Source of the DNA: Strongylocentrotus purpuratus
Lineage: Eukaryota > Echinodermata > Echinoidea > Camarodonta > Strongylocentrotidae
Length of the DNA stretch: 64,000 nt
NCBI RefSeq assembly: GCF_000002235.5
Contig: NW_022145611.1
Span: forward strand, 4,826,754 to 4,890,753
Reading direction: 5' to 3'
Below, one piece after another: positions 54,872-63,910 of this stretch (positions within the stretch are counted from its first letter, which is position 1; the number at the start of each line of letters is the position of its first letter). The position numbers and the translations under genes are program-made. A model generated the notes under the pieces. It did not search any database. It was not told the origin of the DNA and saw only the letters and a program-made list of their open reading frames with translations.

Positions 54872-55231
54872 TTTTTTTTTTTTTTTTGCTTTTTTTTATT
54901 ATAAATCTTTGAAAAATAAAAACTGATGTTAAACCCATTTTTATCTCACTCAAAGAGTGATAAAATAATTATTGTTGGTAATGTTGATGTATGGGAAAGG
55001 GTTTCAAATCTCAATATGTCAATGGATTCCTCAAATGAAATTGAAAAAAGGGCCTATGGTGAGGGGGGAGCAGCTGAGTGTAGGAACAACTGTAAGGGAG
55101 CCCCTTTGGGGGTCTTTTTTTTGTGACTTTTTTGACGCGGTCGTCAGCTAGCTGGCGGTCGTCAGCGTAGCCAGTGGCCGGTAGCATTAGCCCCAAAGCC
55201 ATGTCCAATTTTTAAACTACATTACTTTCTT

Positions 55232-55500
55232 TGCGATTGCTGATTGCTGATTGCTGATTCTCTAATGACTTTCAAAAAACACCTCAAAACACACTTGTTT
55301 AACTAATGCCCGCTTACCAGCACTTGTTCTTGCTCTTCTATTACCTGTCTTACCCTTTATTTTGTTCATTCCTATATTGTTACATACATGTCTGTTGTTA
55401 AGCATCTTTCTATTTTGTTAATTGTTCATTGTATATGTTAATTAAGCGCTTTGTATCTACTTGTAGAAAAGGCGCTATACAAATGTTCATTATTATTATT
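55232..55500 (+). mobile_element. CR1/L2-type LINE, 3' end fragment
   Basis: The frame DSLMTFKKHLKTHLFN-stop (about 55258-55306) is the usual C-terminus of CR1/L2-like reverse transcriptase ORFs. A 3' UTR follows, ending in AAGCGCTTTG...AGGCGCTATACAAATG and (ATT)n. It abuts the last array unit directly at about 55231. It is 5'-truncated. Confidence 0.7.
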
Positions 55501-55682
55501 CAAAAAATCCTGCGTACGCGTCTGAGCAGTAGTAGAAGAAGAAGTAGTAGTAGTAGATTAGTACAGGTGTAGTATCATTATTTTTTCTTTCTATAGTATT
55601 CATTAAAATAATAGACATATCTACAAAATATGATAACGTAAAAGGAGATGAAATCAAATTAACTAAATCAACGGAATTCAAA

Positions 55683-55875
55683 ATGCCGCTGCTCGTCTAA
55701 CTGAAGAAGATTCTTATTATCACTCCTATACCGAAATCTCTTCACTGGCTCCCTGTTCACAAGCGTATATTCTACAAAGTTTTGATCTTAGCTTATCGCG
55801 CACTAAAATGATAACCTGTATCCACTTTACTTTATCCCTTGTAACACCCCGTTCCATGTGTCGTTCTGGTTTAAG
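55683..55875 (+). mobile_element. LINE reverse transcriptase C-terminal fragment, broken
   Basis: AATGCCGCTGCTCGTCTA reads NAAARL. After a frame change, IITPIPKSLHWLPVHKRIFY then KVLILAYRAL follows. These are the standard C-terminal words of CR1/L2-like ORF2. The frame change shows decay. It sits downstream of the 3'-end fragment at 55232, so the two are separate pieces or a rearranged copy. Confidence 0.7.
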
Positions 55876-56018
55876 TTCGACTGGTAAAATCTGAAGAAAA
55901 TGAGGGTGGAATAAGTTACATTCCCCCCCTTCAAACAGCTAATACTGTGGATATTCATGCGCCACTTATAAAAGGTATACCGGATGACCAAGAATACATG
56001 ATAACGAGCCAAATATGA

Positions 56019-56253
56019 AACGAGACAAGGAAAGAGAGAGACGTCAAGGAGAAATATTCGGAGAAGAAAGGGGAATAGAGAGAGAGAGAGAGAGAGAGAG
56101 CGAGAAGAGAAAAGAAGGAGCGATGGATAAGTGGAACAGATAGAGGGGAGAAGAAGAGGGTGCGAATGGGAAGAATGAGCAGATGAGATATGGAGAGATA
56201 GAGGAGAAGGTGAAAAGGAGAAGAACGGGAGAGGGAGAGATTCAGAGATGGGG
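56019..56253. repeat. Purine-rich (GA)n tract
   Basis: A long run of GAGA, GGAGAAG and similar words, with a pure (GA) stretch near 56080-56100. A similar tract resumes at 58681, on the far side of the LINE. Confidence 0.8.
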
Positions 56254-56339
56254 AAAGGAGTGATTGATTGATTGATTGATTTTTATTCGACAAGCTTCCA
56301 ACATACAACAATATACAATAATAACAGATCAAAAAAAAT
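56254..56339 (-). mobile_element. Non-LTR element 3' tail, (TCAA)n type
   Basis: On the minus strand it reads GTTGGAAGCTTGTCGAATAA then AAATCAATCAATCAATCAAT. This is a non-LTR 3' end with a poly-A-signal-like AATAAA and a tetranucleotide tail. It is probably the 3' end of the LINE whose body lies at 56944-58680, separated from it by satellite DNA (inference). Confidence 0.5.
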
Positions 56340-56943
56340 CCCAGCTAGTGCTTTTTTTTTTTTTTTTGCTTTTTTTTATTATAAATCTTTGAAAAATAAA
56401 AACTGATGTTAAACCCATTTTTATCTCACTCAAAGAGTGATAAAATAATTATTGTTGGTAATGTTGATGTATGGGAAAGGGTTTCAAATCTCAATATGTC
56501 AATGGATTCCTCAAATGAAATTGAAAAAAGGGCCTATGGTGAGGGGGGAGCAGCTGAGTGTAGGAACAACTGTAAGGGAGCCCCTTTGGGGGTCTTTTTT
56601 TTGTGACTTTTTTGACGCGGTCGTCAGCTAGCTGGCGGTCGTCAGCGTAGCCAGTGGCCGGTAGCGTTAGCCCCAAAGCCATGTCCAATTTTTAAACTAC
56701 ATTACTTTCTTCCTTTTATTCACTCTGTACAGTCCCATGCTATCCTTTTCGAGTCTGTAAACAACTTTACAACATGAATTCAATGATGGGCAAGGTTTTA
56801 CTTCTCATACGAAAGCGCCCAAACTTCGCGAGGTGATTCAAGCCCAATATGGGCTAACAACTGGCCTGCATACCCGAGCAGAATCATTTTGTGCTCGACA
56901 AAGACACACATCCTTGGGTAAAGAGGTCCGATATTATTAATTT
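56340..56943 (+). repeat. Detached 604-bp satellite fragment
   Basis: Homology starts at CCCAGCTAGTGC (the end of the cassette) and stops at 'gatattattaattt' in the middle of the unit. It contains the anchor at 56406. It shares the GGGTTTCAAATC and TTGTGACTTTT marks of the last main-array units, so it came from that end of the array. Confidence 0.9.
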
Positions 56944-58680
56944 AGCTTGAACAGGATAACCCACGAAAGCTCGAGAGCTTATTTCCAGTGGGGTCCCTTA
57001 CAGACATGTATAAAATTAATAAGTTAAAATAGTAATATTTACAGACAGATAAGAAAATTAAAAGAACTACTTATTAAAGATAATAATAATAACAACATTA
57101 AACTGATGATAGAAATGATATTAAGTACAAGAAGAAAAAGAAGAAGGAGAAGAAGAAGAAAAAGAGGAGAAGGAAGAAGAGGAAAATAATGATGAATTTG
57201 TAGAATTTCTATAACGTACGAAAACATAAGTATATACAACATGAAAAAGTATGAACCGACAGAAGAATAAAAATTTCAATAATATAACATGTCATTCACT
57301 TCTCTTCTCTGACTGTCAAGTATTAGGTATTCCTTTAATTTCCTCTTAAAATGATCATAGTTTCCTATTTCTTTTACACCATAGGGAAGGGAATTCCAAT
57401 GTTTTATGGCATTGTAATAAAACGAATTTCCAATACTACCTACTCTTTCAGGTAAGTTAAAGTTGAATCGTCTGTTTCTTGTATTATAATCATGTACGTC
57501 AGTAACAAGATCGAAGTTGGATCGAATATAATGATTCGACCTAGTATGATATATTTTATGCACATGATGCAAAACGAGTTGTTTTGATCTTTGGTCGACT
57601 TCAAGAAAACCAGCTTTAGAAAGTTCGCTGTAGCCAACATGAGTTCTTGGACCAGAACAGTTGATAAATCTCACCATTTTGTTCTGTATAATCTTCAACT
57701 TCTTTTGATCTGACTTGTTTATGTTACTATACCATGCAGGGTTAGCATAGTCAAATAAACATTGAATAAGAGCAAAACAGAGTGTACGTCTTGCTTTTAA
57801 ATCCATACAACTTTGATATCTGTACAAAAATTTCAGACGAGAATTTGCTTTTTTTACAACTGATTCTACTAAAGATGAAAATGAAATTGCGCTAGCCAAC
57901 TCAATGCCTAAATACTTCACAGACTCTTTTCTCTTGATTGCTTGATTATTGTGTGTCACTTTGAATTCAAATGACTTTTTAGAACTACTTTTAGAACAAA
58001 ATAAAATGCTTTCTGTTTTTCCCAAGTGTAAAGAAAGCTTATTATCAGTCATCCAATCGACACACGTAGACAGCTGTTCACTGAGCTTTTCCTCAATATA
58101 TTTAGGATCAGGATTTGAATAGAGTAGTACGCTGTCATCTGCGTACAATAATAGTTTCAAGTCTTTTATACAAATACACATATCATTTATATAACTTGAA
58201 AATAGAATTGGGCCTAAAATGCTTCCCTGAGGAACACCGCAAGTTATAGGCATTAGTTTGGAACGAATATCATGAATGGCCACTACTTGGTGCCGATTAG
58301 ATAAGTAGGATCTAAACCAATCTAAACTTGCCTTATCAAAACCCATTAGTTGTAACTTCTTCAATAAGACGCAATGATTAACTGTATCAAAAGCTTTTTG
58401 CAGATCAAGGAGCACCATACCAACAAAGCGCCCTTGGGAAGTTTCTCTCCTCAAATAATCAGTCAAATGAATTAGACATGTTTCAGTCGAATAATCATGT
58501 CGAAAACCAGATTGAAATTCATAAATTATATCATTTTCTTTGAAGTATCTTTCAATTTGAACACAGACCGATTTTTCTAGAATCTTTGATGCTACGCTTA
58601 AAACACTAATAGGTCTATAGTTGCTAACATCAGTTTTATCTTTCTTTTTATAAAGTATTGGAGAGATAAAAGAGGGCGAT
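56944..58680 (-). mobile_element. 5'-truncated CR1/Jockey-group LINE with open RT frame
   Basis: Minus strand. An RT-coding part is followed by a 3' UTR that includes an (AGA)-rich stretch and, near 56945-57010, a 'gggaccccactggaaataag' and 'gtgggttatcctgttc' end. The 5' end is lost at about 58680, inside the RT domain. No opposing frames or LTRs are present. Flanking GA-rich DNA on both sides suggests the insertion site. Confidence 0.85.
57276..58680 (-). CDS. LINE ORF2 fragment: reverse transcriptase and C-terminal region
   Basis: The frame is open from the truncated edge (SPSFISPILYKKKDKTDVSN then YRPISVLS) to the stop at 57276, about 465 codons with no internal stop. RT motifs in order are YRPISVLS, GFRHDYSTE, LDLQKAFDTVNH, GVPQGSILGP and the catalytic LLLYADD (58134-58145). 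A C-terminal block with HDYNTRNRRF and KHWNSLPYGV follows, as in CR1/L2/Jockey-like elements. The endonuclease half of ORF2 and any ORF1 are absent, so it cannot be autonomous. The lack of stops implies a young insertion. There is no host start codon; the real ORF began upstream of the truncation. Confidence 0.9.
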
Positions 58681-58820
58681 TGCGAAGACTGAGAAAGTGT
58701 GTGGCAGAGAGTTAATGGGACGGGTGGAGGGGAGACATGGAGAGAGACATGCAGAGAGAGAGACAGACAGAGACAGAGAGCGGAGAAGAAGGAGAGAGAG
58801 GGGAGGGGGAGGGGAGTGCA
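58681..58820. repeat. Purine-rich (GA)n tract, right side of the LINE
   Basis: GAGAGACA and GGGGAGGGG words follow the LINE 5' end. This is probably the continuation of the 56019-56253 tract that the LINE interrupted. Confidence 0.7.
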
Positions 58821-59520
58821 GAAGGCCAGTTAGTAAATTCGTTTATTAAAAACACAAAAAGTAGAGGGTTTTGCGAACCGCCTTGATACTACTCTAAGCT
58901 TCCATTCTCTGAAGATATTTCAATAGGCCTACTCCTAATTAGGTGACGAGTTCAATGTCAATTTAGAATAACTACCATGTGAAACGCATATAGAAAGCAT
59001 GATACAGATCAACTTTCCGCAGCATTATTCAGAAAGGAGATAATAGAGGAATATTAATTCAAGGGGCACAACAACACGATTAAGGCTTGCTCAGATAGGA
59101 TGCGGCATAACCACGTTTTTTTATTTTCATGATGGCGGGAAGTATAATACGCTTCACCTATCTGTATCTTAAACGTTGTTTTTCTAACCCCCTTTTTTAG
59201 TCACGCCCCCTTTTAAGAAATACAAATTTTCGCGTCACCCAATCCCAATTTCATTTACAGAAGATTCATTTTGCATCACTCTGACATAGTGCCATGTACA
59301 CATGACCACATTTGTTTCTAAATTTTGCGAGCGAGCAAAACAATTAAGACACATTTGATATGGTAACATTTTTACTTTATAATCAACATATAGATTAAAA
59401 ATAAATAAAAAATAGAGAGTTAGGTGTGCGGGCACCTTGCTGCCGAATACATGAATACCAAAACTTCATTTGGTACAGTCACCTCAATGCACGAATATGA
59501 GAATATTGAAATCAGGGAAA
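58821..59520. other. Intergenic, no feature recognised
   Basis: AT-rich. Short frames here show no recognisable features. Confidence 0.5.
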
Positions 59521-59790
59521 TGTGAGTTGGTCTAGCGATAATGTCCGTGGTACGATCTGCTCTCTGTCTTCGCCTGACTCAGCGGACCCCGGTTCGAAAT
59601 TGAGTCACGTCTTTCGAATGCATGCATGCATGGTGACAAGGTCGGTCCCCAGACATTATAATAATCATATCTGATTGATACACGTCTGTAAAAACCCAAA
59701 TTAAGACAGTGTCTGCAAAATGAGACTACAATAAGCTCTGTACTTTAATAAGCTACTCACAGCTGGAAACTGACAGAACTAGGCTCTGCT
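59521..59790 (+). mobile_element. tRNA-derived SINE
   Basis: An A-box-like GAGTTGGTCTAGCGATAATG near 59524 and a B-box GGTTCGAAATT near 59591 lie about 60 bases apart, as in a tRNA. The downstream body contains GTCTGCAAAATGAGACTACA (59710) and AGCTGGAAACTGACAG, both of which recur at 62983-63047. Whether head and body form one element is inferred. Confidence 0.55.
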
Positions 59791-59879
59791 CAAGGCAGTA
59801 GGAATTGTGGTAAAGTGTTAAATTAGAGCCTGGCCTTGTAGACTAATTAGTGGCACCAGCCTTTTCCGAAAGGGGGAAT

Positions 59880-60053
59880 TCCCTAGAATTGATAGACACG
59901 CCCCTATCTCGCATTATATGCGCGTGCGTGGTCGGAGGTCTAGTAATACGGCTCCGGTACGGCTCGCGCCCGGGAACAACAAGTTTGATTAGTGTATACG
60001 AGAGGGACATTTATAGCGGTCAATTTGCATTAGCTTGAGCTTGAGGAAGGTCA
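59880..60053 (+). promoter_or_regulatory. Candidate TKFC promoter and noncoding first exon
   Basis: A short GC-rich, CpG-containing stretch (about 59917-59970) stands out from its AT-rich surroundings, with a TATA-like ATTATATG just upstream. It is followed by a strong donor-like A/GTAAGTATT at 60054. TKFC coding exon 1 begins 8 bases after an acceptor, so an upstream noncoding exon is required. This is the best visible candidate but remains unproven. Confidence 0.3.
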
Positions 60054-61255
60054 GTAAGTATTATTTTTAGCAGTAATTTGCCATCTCTTGATAAAGCCAC
60101 GATTTGAGGGACCTATAAATGAACACCTAGCTACCAACGTTTAGACACATAATTGTTGTACCTTTGTCGTAGATCTACTACATGCAGTTTAAATAATAGT
60201 GGTTTAGAGCGAAGTCCGTTCAGAGACAGCTGCAGAGAGCTCGTTAAATTACATTCAACGTAAAAACTGCAACTGTCGTGTACTAAAACTACTGTAGCTG
60301 TCCCGTTGAAGCAATAGCCTCACGAAATTACTGCCCAGTATTAATTTCGCATTTGTTTGAGCTGAAGGAAGTTTATTATAGGGTCTAGGTATTGTAATTT
60401 AGCTTGCTCTTCGTACTCAATAACTTGATAAGCTTTTTATGAACAGTTATGGATGTTAAATCTGATGAGTGGTGCATGGCCTAGCTGGTGTGGTTTATTT
60501 ATTGAGTGAATGTGTTGACCCGGCTCAGCCCCTCGTACGTGTGCAGTATGACTATGAATGCTGTGCTTATATTTCCATTTCAAACAATGGCAAACAACTC
60601 GAAATCAAGGCCTTCCTATTGAATTTCTCTGCTTAAAGAAGAACTGTGCATGAGCACAGATTATCTGGAAAGAGTAGTACTGTCAGAAATAGTATTTAGA
60701 TAAGAAACATGAGAAGAATGAAATACAGAAATAAAATGGAAAGAGATCTTGTGCGTGTGTGCTCTTGTAATTCTTATTTTCAAGTGGTAAAATGTAGGAT
60801 AAAGTACAAAAAGAGTCATGTCTCATACTTCCGAAAGTGCCGGTATTCATGATTAAGTGGCCTGTGAAAAAAAGGAAGTGTTGACCCCCAAGGGTCGGAG
60901 GGACTGCATGCGTGTTCCAAAAATGTCCAGTAAGGGATACTTTTTTGCGCAACAAAGTCCGGCCCGCCATTGACTTACACACCAGAGATAAGGGGGTGCT
61001 TTCAATAAGAGGGGACAAGCATACGCGTACCCTAAACTTTGTAGATTATATAGATTGTATCTACAAAGGTACTCAAAACGTGATTACGTGGGTGATTGTT
61101 ACAAGCCTTCCTAATGCATTGTGAGCTCTATAGCGGTCAGTATACATCTTGACCAATAGTTTTAAATTATGTGTGAAATATTGTGTGTGTCCCAATTAAT
61201 GTTGATTCCTTTTTTTTATCATGTGATTTTTCTGTTGTTTTTCTGTCTCGTTTAG
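60054..61255 (+). other. Probable TKFC 5' UTR intron, no other feature seen
   Basis: It ends in the pyrimidine-rich acceptor TTTTTCTGTCTCGTTTAG. I found no coding or repeat feature I can support inside it. Confidence 0.4.
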
Positions 61256-61471
61256 ATTGTAAAATGACTACTCAGCCCACCAAAAAGCTTATAAACGATG
61301 TCGATCGATGTGTCGACGAAGCGATAGAGGGACTTGTTGCCATTACACCAGGGATCACCAAGTTAGCCGGTCATAGAATAGTCGTACGAGATGATTTGGA
61401 TGACGTGAAGAAGAGTGGGAAAGTGACGTTACTTTCTGGTGGAGGTTCTGGCCATGAACCATCTCATGCAG
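61256..61471 (+). CDS. TKFC: TKFC coding exon 1
   Basis: The acceptor AG is at 61254-61255. Eight bases of 5' UTR precede ATG 61264, and the frame encodes [20 protein letters not shown] through [12 protein letters not shown]. The donor is CAG/GTGATA at 61472. It ends one base into a Gly codon, completed by GT of exon 2. Confidence 0.95.
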
Positions 61472-62286
61472 GTGATAACCTTGGAGGAATCGGTGAAAAG
61501 AACAAGTCGTAAAACAGGGCTCATCACTATAAAAAACAAAGATTTGAGTTATTTGACTTTCATCTAGTGGCATGGAATCCAGTTTTAAGGGCCAAATCCA
61601 AGAGTGGTAGCCATTTCAGGCAATAATTAGGCATTTTATCAATCTTTGTCATTTTGGTGAGGAATATTTGAAAAGAAAAATTGGGACTAGATAACCATCT
61701 TAACCACCTGATCTTGAAGAAAGTGTGATGTAAATGATGAAAGACGTGACCGTGGCTAATTTGCTCTGTATTCTGCAGGTCCCTTCAATTTTGCACATTT
61801 ATTCATTTGTACATTTATCTACAGTAAAGTATATATATCCATGTCAGACTCTGTGTTAGAAGTCAGCACATTGTGCTGCATAGAGGTTTCTTATGTGTTG
61901 TTGAACTAAAAAATCACACTAGTTCTCCCTTCTATGAATTTTCTTCACACGTGTATAGAGCCAATCAGCAGTGATATGCAATAAAAAAGCACTGTGTTAT
62001 TATTATTATCCTCTTTCCCCCTTGCTGTTCTATTTTTATTAACTATCTAGTAATCGTCACTCTGGTGATTTTCTCCTAGGTTATGTTGGACGTGGTATGC
62101 TGAGTGGTGCTATAGCGGGATCTGTGTTTGCCTCACCCCCTACCAGCTCTATATTAGCAGCTATACGGGCTGTTGGTAGAGATAACCCAGGTGAGGTAAT
62201 GGACCTAATTATGGCAGATAAGCCTTGTGCTACGTTATTCAACCTAGTCTACTACGACTACTACTACTGCTACTACTACTTCTACA

Positions 62287-62320
<34 letters not shown>

Positions 62321-62369
62321 TACTACTACTACTACTACTATACTACTACTACTACTACTATGTCTACTT

Positions 62370-62417
<48 letters not shown>

Positions 62418-62434
62418 TATTACTACTACTACTA

Positions 62435-62470
<36 letters not shown>

Positions 62471-62472
62471 GT

Positions 62473-62505
<33 letters not shown>

Positions 62506-63175
62506 TTACTACTACTACTACTACCACTACTACTACTACTACTGCTGCTACTACCACTACAGCTATCACCACTACTACTACTACCTACTCCTCCTACTAC
62601 TGCTACTTCTACTGGTCACATTCAAACAAGTGTATAATTGAGGCAAAAATGATCTTCAAGCCAGTTCTACCATGAGTAGATTAATCATCCTTAGCAACTC
62701 CATGAGAAATCATTCTAGTTTTTAGAAAACTAGTTTGTGGTTTGATTCCCATGGCATTAATGTCCTTTGGCAAGACATTAGTCTCTATTTTCCACTATGT
62801 GAGGAAAATATTCCTTGAATGAACGCCTTGTTAAGGTCACTCAGTTTAATGCCAGCGTAATAAGAGCAAAGCGCTTGTAAACATTAGCATTAGGCGCTAT
62901 GTAAATGTCAGTTATTATCATCGTTTTACCTATTAATCAATCATTCATAATTTATGGGATAGGAATTGAAAGTAAGAGTTTTGTCTGCAAAATGAGACTA
63001 CAATATACTCTGTACTTAAGCTGCGGCACAGCTGGAAACTGACAGAGCCAAGTAAAAACACAACGAAAAAAAGAATGAAACAATTAAGTTATTGCAGCTT
63101 AAGTACTGTTTAGATACTTTTTCATACACTTTATTTAGAAATTGGCCGTGGCCTGGGATTATTTTTGATAGAGTC

Positions 63176-63213
<38 letters not shown>

Positions 63214-63910
63214 TGCAAAACCAAGAGTTCTTGTTGCCCTAATTCTCATCTCAAGCTGGAACATTGCTGATCGTAAAGAATTATACCGGAGATTGTATAA
63301 ACTTCGGGATCGCCATGGAGAGGGCCAGAGCAGAGGGTATCCTAGTGGAGATGGTGGTGGTCAAGGATGACTGTGCGCTCGCCGGTCAAGATTTAGATGA
63401 CCGCAGAGGCCTTGCAGGGACAGTCTTTATTCACAAGGTACCAGTGACCAGTTTCTCAAAACCTTCATATTACCAGTATATCATAGTTCTTGAACATCCA
63501 ATTGAAATGTGTGTGTAATATTTTTATATGCCACACATATAATTTCTCTTTGCCACATTTTATTTATCATGGAATATATTCAAATATATCCAAATCTATA
63601 TCTATCCACATTTTCATTATATTTTGATTTTATTTTTCTTTAAATATCACTCTGTGGGTTTGATTTTTTTCTGACATGCACCAAGCAGTTTCGTTATTAA
63701 AAGATATGCCATTTCATAATCTATATATTTTGATTAAATGGAAAAGATACAAAGGCACGTTTACTATTTCATTCGAAAGAGAGATGAAATAAGTTTTTAA
63801 AATTATGGTTTTGTTTTGTTTTTGTTGTTAGTTGGCAGGAGGAATGGCTGAAAGCGGTTTATCATTGCATCAAATCAAACAAGCTGTTGAATCGGCCTGC
63901 TCTTCAATGG
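61256..63910 (+). CDS. TKFC: Triokinase/FMN cyclase (dihydroxyacetone kinase family), first four coding exons, partial
   Basis: Exons 61256-61471 (ATG at 61264), 62080-62190, 63256-63437 and 63832-63910 join in phase to about 193 codons and continue past the right edge. The protein carries [15 protein letters not shown] (about residues 55-70), [39 protein letters not shown] and [20 protein letters not shown]. These are hallmarks of the DhaK (K) domain. The human enzyme has [30 protein letters not shown] and [21 protein letters not shown]. The family phosphorylates dihydroxyacetone and glyceraldehyde with ATP, and the animal enzyme also makes cyclic FMN from FAD. The substrate-binding His and the DhaL (ATP) domain are beyond the window. 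All splice sites seen are GT-AG. Confidence 0.95.
61472..62079 (+). other. TKFC intron 1
   Basis: 608 bp from GTGATA to TTCTCCTAG. AT-rich, no other feature seen. Confidence 0.9.
62080..62190 (+). CDS. TKFC: TKFC coding exon 2
   Basis: 111 bases encoding [20 protein letters not shown] then [17 protein letters not shown]. The donor is CAG/GTGAGG. This is the conserved K-domain stretch after the GGGSGHEP loop. Confidence 0.95.
62248..62613 (+). repeat. (TAC)n/(CTA)n microsatellite of about 365 bp in TKFC intron 2
   Basis: Nearly pure ACT/CTA triplets with a few interruptions and phase changes (tata, gtc, gct, cca). It starts about 57 bases after the exon 2 donor. Frames through it read as poly-Tyr, poly-Thr or poly-Leu and are artefacts. 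Confidence 0.95.
62690..62925 (+). mobile_element. SINE-like element with LINE-type 3' tail
   Basis: It has a B-box-like GGTTTGATTCC (62740) and a body with CCTTTGGCAAGACATTA. The 3' end AAGCGCTTGTAAAC...AGGCGCTATGTAAATG then TTATTATCAT closely matches the LINE tail at 55443-55500. The A box is not clear and the left limit is approximate. Confidence 0.55.
62983..63047 (+). repeat. Dispersed repeat, second copy of the 59710-59786 body
   Basis: GTCTGCAAAATGAGACTACA then CTCTGTACTT and ACAGCTGGAAACTGACAG match 59710-59786 with small indels. Confidence 0.75.
63177..63211. repeat. (TA)n microsatellite
   Basis: About 35 bases of alternating TA, starting 79 bases before TKFC exon 3, upstream of its pyrimidine tract. 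Confidence 0.9.
63256..63437 (+). CDS. TKFC: TKFC coding exon 3
   Basis: The acceptor is TCTCATCTCAAG. The exon starts CT, completing an Ala codon with the G of exon 2, then reads [20 protein letters not shown] through [14 protein letters not shown]. It ends in phase 0 at AAG/GTACCA. Confidence 0.94.
63438..63831 (+). other. TKFC intron 3
   Basis: 394 bp, AT-rich, with no other feature. It ends in TTTTTGTTGTTAG. Confidence 0.9.
63832..63910 (+). CDS. TKFC: TKFC coding exon 4
   Basis: Encodes [20 protein letters not shown] then SACSSM. The donor is TGG/GTAAGA at 63911. The remaining 90 bases of the window are intron. Confidence 0.92.

Larger units (their letters stand above)
8892..55231 (+). 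repeat. Satellite array: about 48 head-to-tail copies of a unit of about 965 bp with a tRNA-like cassette
   Basis: Using the fixed word ATGTTAAACCCATTTTT as anchor, copies start at 9193, 10133, 11076, 12041, 13006, 13970, 14933, 15899, 16863, 17826, 18794, 19766, 20712, 21678, 22629, 23594, 24559, 25525, 26491, 27455, 28422, 29389, 30352, 31321, 32288, then after the gap 33693, 34655, 35617, 36582, 37542, 38495, 39460, 40426, 41385, 42350, 43320, 44287, 45251, 46216, 47181, 48150, 49118, 50083, 51049, 52017, 52988, 53959, 54926. Spacing is 959-972 bp, with shorter steps of 940-953 at 9193, 10133, 19766, 21678 and 37542. The first two, 19766 and 21678 lack an 18-bp internal duplication; 37542 (953 bp) instead sits in indel-rich sequence near the gap. 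Copies differ mainly in homopolymer length and a few shared substitutions. Each unit has, in order, an anchor block, a short GTCGTCAGC duplication, a 600-bp AT-rich middle, the tRNA-like cassette and two T runs. Confidence 0.97.

Noticed and set aside
8892-55231. CRISPR array or bacterial repeat system
   Set aside because: Units are about 965 bp, head to tail, without short repeat/unique spacer alternation, and the neighbours are intron-containing animal genes.
8892-55231. rDNA, 5S or histone gene cluster
   Set aside because: No rRNA, 5S or histone sequence is recognisable in the unit; the only RNA-gene-like part is the tRNA-like cassette.
55955-56332. 125-residue Ser/Leu-rich minus-strand frame
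   Set aside because: It is the complement of the GA-rich tract, a low-complexity artefact.
9193-56606. Frames of 60-82 residues (MLNPFLSHSKSDKI...) repeated in every satellite unit, and similar minus-strand frames
   Set aside because: They look conserved only because the units are nearly identical. Frames break or shift wherever the T and G runs change length, ends vary between copies, and no domain or codon pattern is visible.
62097-62675. Frames of 138-192 residues rich in Tyr, Thr and Leu
   Set aside because: They are read-throughs of the TAC microsatellite. The real exon 2 ends at 62190 with a GT donor.
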